Source of the DNA: Platynereis dumerilii
Lineage: Eukaryota > Annelida > Polychaeta > Phyllodocida > Nereididae
Length of the DNA: 64,000 nucleotides
Assembly (NCBI GenBank): GCA_026936325.1
Contig: JAPTHN010000010.1
Coordinates: forward strand, 46,708,150-46,772,149
Direction of reading: 5' to 3'
Shown here: in pieces, positions 62,400 through 64,000 of the stretch
How positions within the stretch are numbered: position 1 is the first letter of the stretch
How the letters are laid out: each line of letters opens with the position of its first letter
Made by a program: the position numbers and the translations under genes
The notes under the pieces: model-generated
The model's input: only the letters and a program-made list of their open reading frames with translations
What the model was told of the DNA's origin: nothing
The model's database searches: none

Positions 62400-64000
62400 A
62401 GAGAGGTTTATGAATACTACAGACTTGGCATTCAGGAAGAAAGCTATTAGTCCGCATTTCCTTCCTTCCGCTCCTAATGAGGAAAATGCCACTGGGGATT
62501 TTGGGTGATTCTTGCATCCTCATCACTGTAGTGGAAGTGTCATTTATAAATGGCGGTGTCATTTGTAAGTCCGTGATAAACATCTGTATCTTGTCATTTT
62601 ATTATTGATATATTTTGCAACTGTAAAATGAAATCTCTCATATCCACATCTACATAGAGCAACGTACCTGCCGAACTTGGCACGCCAGGAGGTGGTTATG
62701 TCTGAAAAGAAAAACATAATTACGCTCTTTATTGCAATCTCGCATGAGGCAGCTATTGAGGCTGCCATTCCATTTTCTGAGCATCTTTGATTCCATTTTG
62801 TTATAAATAGCTTTGTCACTATTTTTATTACATTAATTTTGTATCAGATTATCATTACGAAATGTTCTAACAGGCAAGCCTAGTGTTACAAAATGAGGTG
62901 TTTTTATGAGCACAAGTCTGTCAAAATTTGGCTCCTTTATGCCATGTGCTCACTGCCCATGCATGCTTGTTTTTGAGTTTGAGCCACTCTCAGCTGACTC
63001 AAATGATCTTTCTTTCTATTTGGATAAGCAACTCAATCAATCTGATTATTTTCAAAATAATACAATGTACTGTAGTGGACCACTGGCATGGTGCATGGCC
63101 ATGTACCTTGATGAAAATATTGCATTCTGTGAACTTTACACTTTTTCAAAGCCTTTGAAACATTTGTGCATTTTTCATGCTATTGTTTTGGTTACATCTT
63201 TTTATTGACTTAAGTTAGTGTGCATGTGTTGATGTGTGTTTGCTCCTGACATAATGGCTAAGAGCTGAAAGGGAATACTTAATTCTCTAATGTACCACAG
63301 CTAACTTTATCAAAGGGAAAGCCCTGGTCATTAGGTACAAGGATTGACATTAGCATTAACGTATGCTCCGATATCACACACTGCTGCCCATGTCGATATT
63401 ATAAATGCCTAAAAGCAGTTTTTCAACTGATGATGCAGCATGCAGTTGTTGTTGAAATGAATATCACGATAAATTCCTCCAGGGGTATTTATTGTCAGAG
63501 AAATGCTGCATGATATTAATAAATGCTATCCCTACATTGGTCTAAGGGACCGTTCAGAATTTAGGACTGGGGGGTGGGAGTTTTGGCCGAGGGGGTACTA
63601 ACTTTTCACGCATGTTCCAAGGGGGGGTATTTATTTTTGACAAGATGTCCAAGGGGGGAGTTAAGAAAATTTAACAAAACATATATGTAATAAAACGCGT
63701 ATACACTCAGTTTATTCATGCTTTTTTACGCGCAAAAGTTCGCGAATCTGTGCGTGTGACAGTCCACGGGGCACATCTATGACAATATATGTGTGTATTG
63801 CTTTGTATGTTGAGGGGGGGTACTAAAATTACACGTGAAACATAGGTGGCGTACTAAAAATCCGCGTGAATCACAAGGGGGGTATCAATTTTTGACAGGA
63901 AGTTCCAGCAAAACTCCCACCCCTCCCCCCCAGTCATAAATTCTGAACGGTCCCTAACTGCTGCTATTCCACCTCATATTCTTCCTGCATGCCTTTGCCA
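62400..64000 (+). repeat. Start of a further repeat module, cut by the window edge
   Basis: 62425-62580 is the fourth copy of the 11100-11290 module. 62680-62860 matches the stretch after it in units 2 and 3 (about 37310, 53400). 63110-63390 matches about 12530-12790 in unit 1. The 100-codon plus frame at 62906 is not preserved in those relatives. No gene is supported. Confidence 0.55.
63546..63954. mobile_element. PIF/Harbinger-like MITE, 409 bp, TSD TAA
   Basis: GGGACCGTTCAGAATTTAGG opens and the complement of GGGACCGTTCAGAATTTATG closes it, with TAA duplicated at 63543-63545 and 63955-63957. It is in the opposite internal orientation to 56883-57290 but has equal length and similar G-run/CpG-core layout, so it is the same family. 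Confidence 0.82.

Larger units (their letters stand above)
40587..62400 (+). repeat. Segmental duplication unit 3, expanded and mosaic
   Basis: Collinear homology to unit 1 starts at about 40587. The unit carries the third coding-exon copy (50432). Its affinity switches: unit 1-like to about 47.0 kb, unit 2-like to about 49.5 kb, unit 1-like to about 51.6 kb, and unit 2-like to about 53.6 kb. To the right it has at least two copies of the terminal module (about 55340-55600 and 57700-58740) plus several insertions, making it longer than the others. The stretches 41300-43970, 48201-50430 and 54600-56880 contain sister homology or AT-rich DNA without a supported gene. Confidence 0.8.

Noticed and set aside
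62906-63208. 100-codon plus-strand ORF near the right edge
   Set aside because: The homologous stretches at about 12440-12560 and 54090-54180 do not keep the frame.

Overview
The window is AT-rich animal DNA with no long open reading frame, no operon-like gene packing, no rRNA and no intact tRNA gene. It has short exon-like ORFs with splice donors, many palindromic DNA-transposon derivatives, a LINE fragment and SINE-like pieces. This fits a marine invertebrate, perhaps a deuterostome such as an echinoderm or hemichordate. The organism is inferred from general character, not from an identified gene.

Layout. (1) 1-171, minus strand: the start of a protein-coding gene with a ComEA-type helix-hairpin-helix motif, running off the left edge. 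(2) 172-1350: single-copy flank. (3) From about 1351 the window is a tandem segmental duplication, with unit starts near 1351, 14386 and 40587, and further copies of sub-modules from about 54 kb to the right edge. A unit is about 13 kb once insertions are removed. Each unit carries one copy of the same 176-bp first coding exon (9318-9493, 34467-34642, 50432-50607). All three copies are open, start with ATG in a good context and end at a GT donor in the same phase. Their differences are mostly synonymous, so the exon appears to be under selection. I do not recognise the protein.

Unit 2 is split by a 12-kb foldback element (21161-33144). Its arms are inverted arrays of a roughly 400-bp tandem repeat, each monomer carrying a palindrome like the RFX X-box. 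The element has itself collected a 925-bp and a 943-bp TIR element, a small GC-rich MITE, a SINE-like stretch, a LINE reverse-transcriptase fragment and a Mutator-like element with a 9-bp target duplication.

The duplicate units act as natural empty-site controls for one another. Comparing them gives near-exact ends for many nonautonomous elements: pairs with TSD TTA/TAA (PIF/Harbinger-like), TA, TAT, ATAT and others. It also shows that unit 3 is a mosaic, like unit 1 in some stretches and like unit 2 in others, with tracts of about 99-100% identity inside about 80% identical sequence. That pattern suggests recurrent gene conversion or unequal exchange. All alignments were made by eye; percentages and boundaries are approximate.
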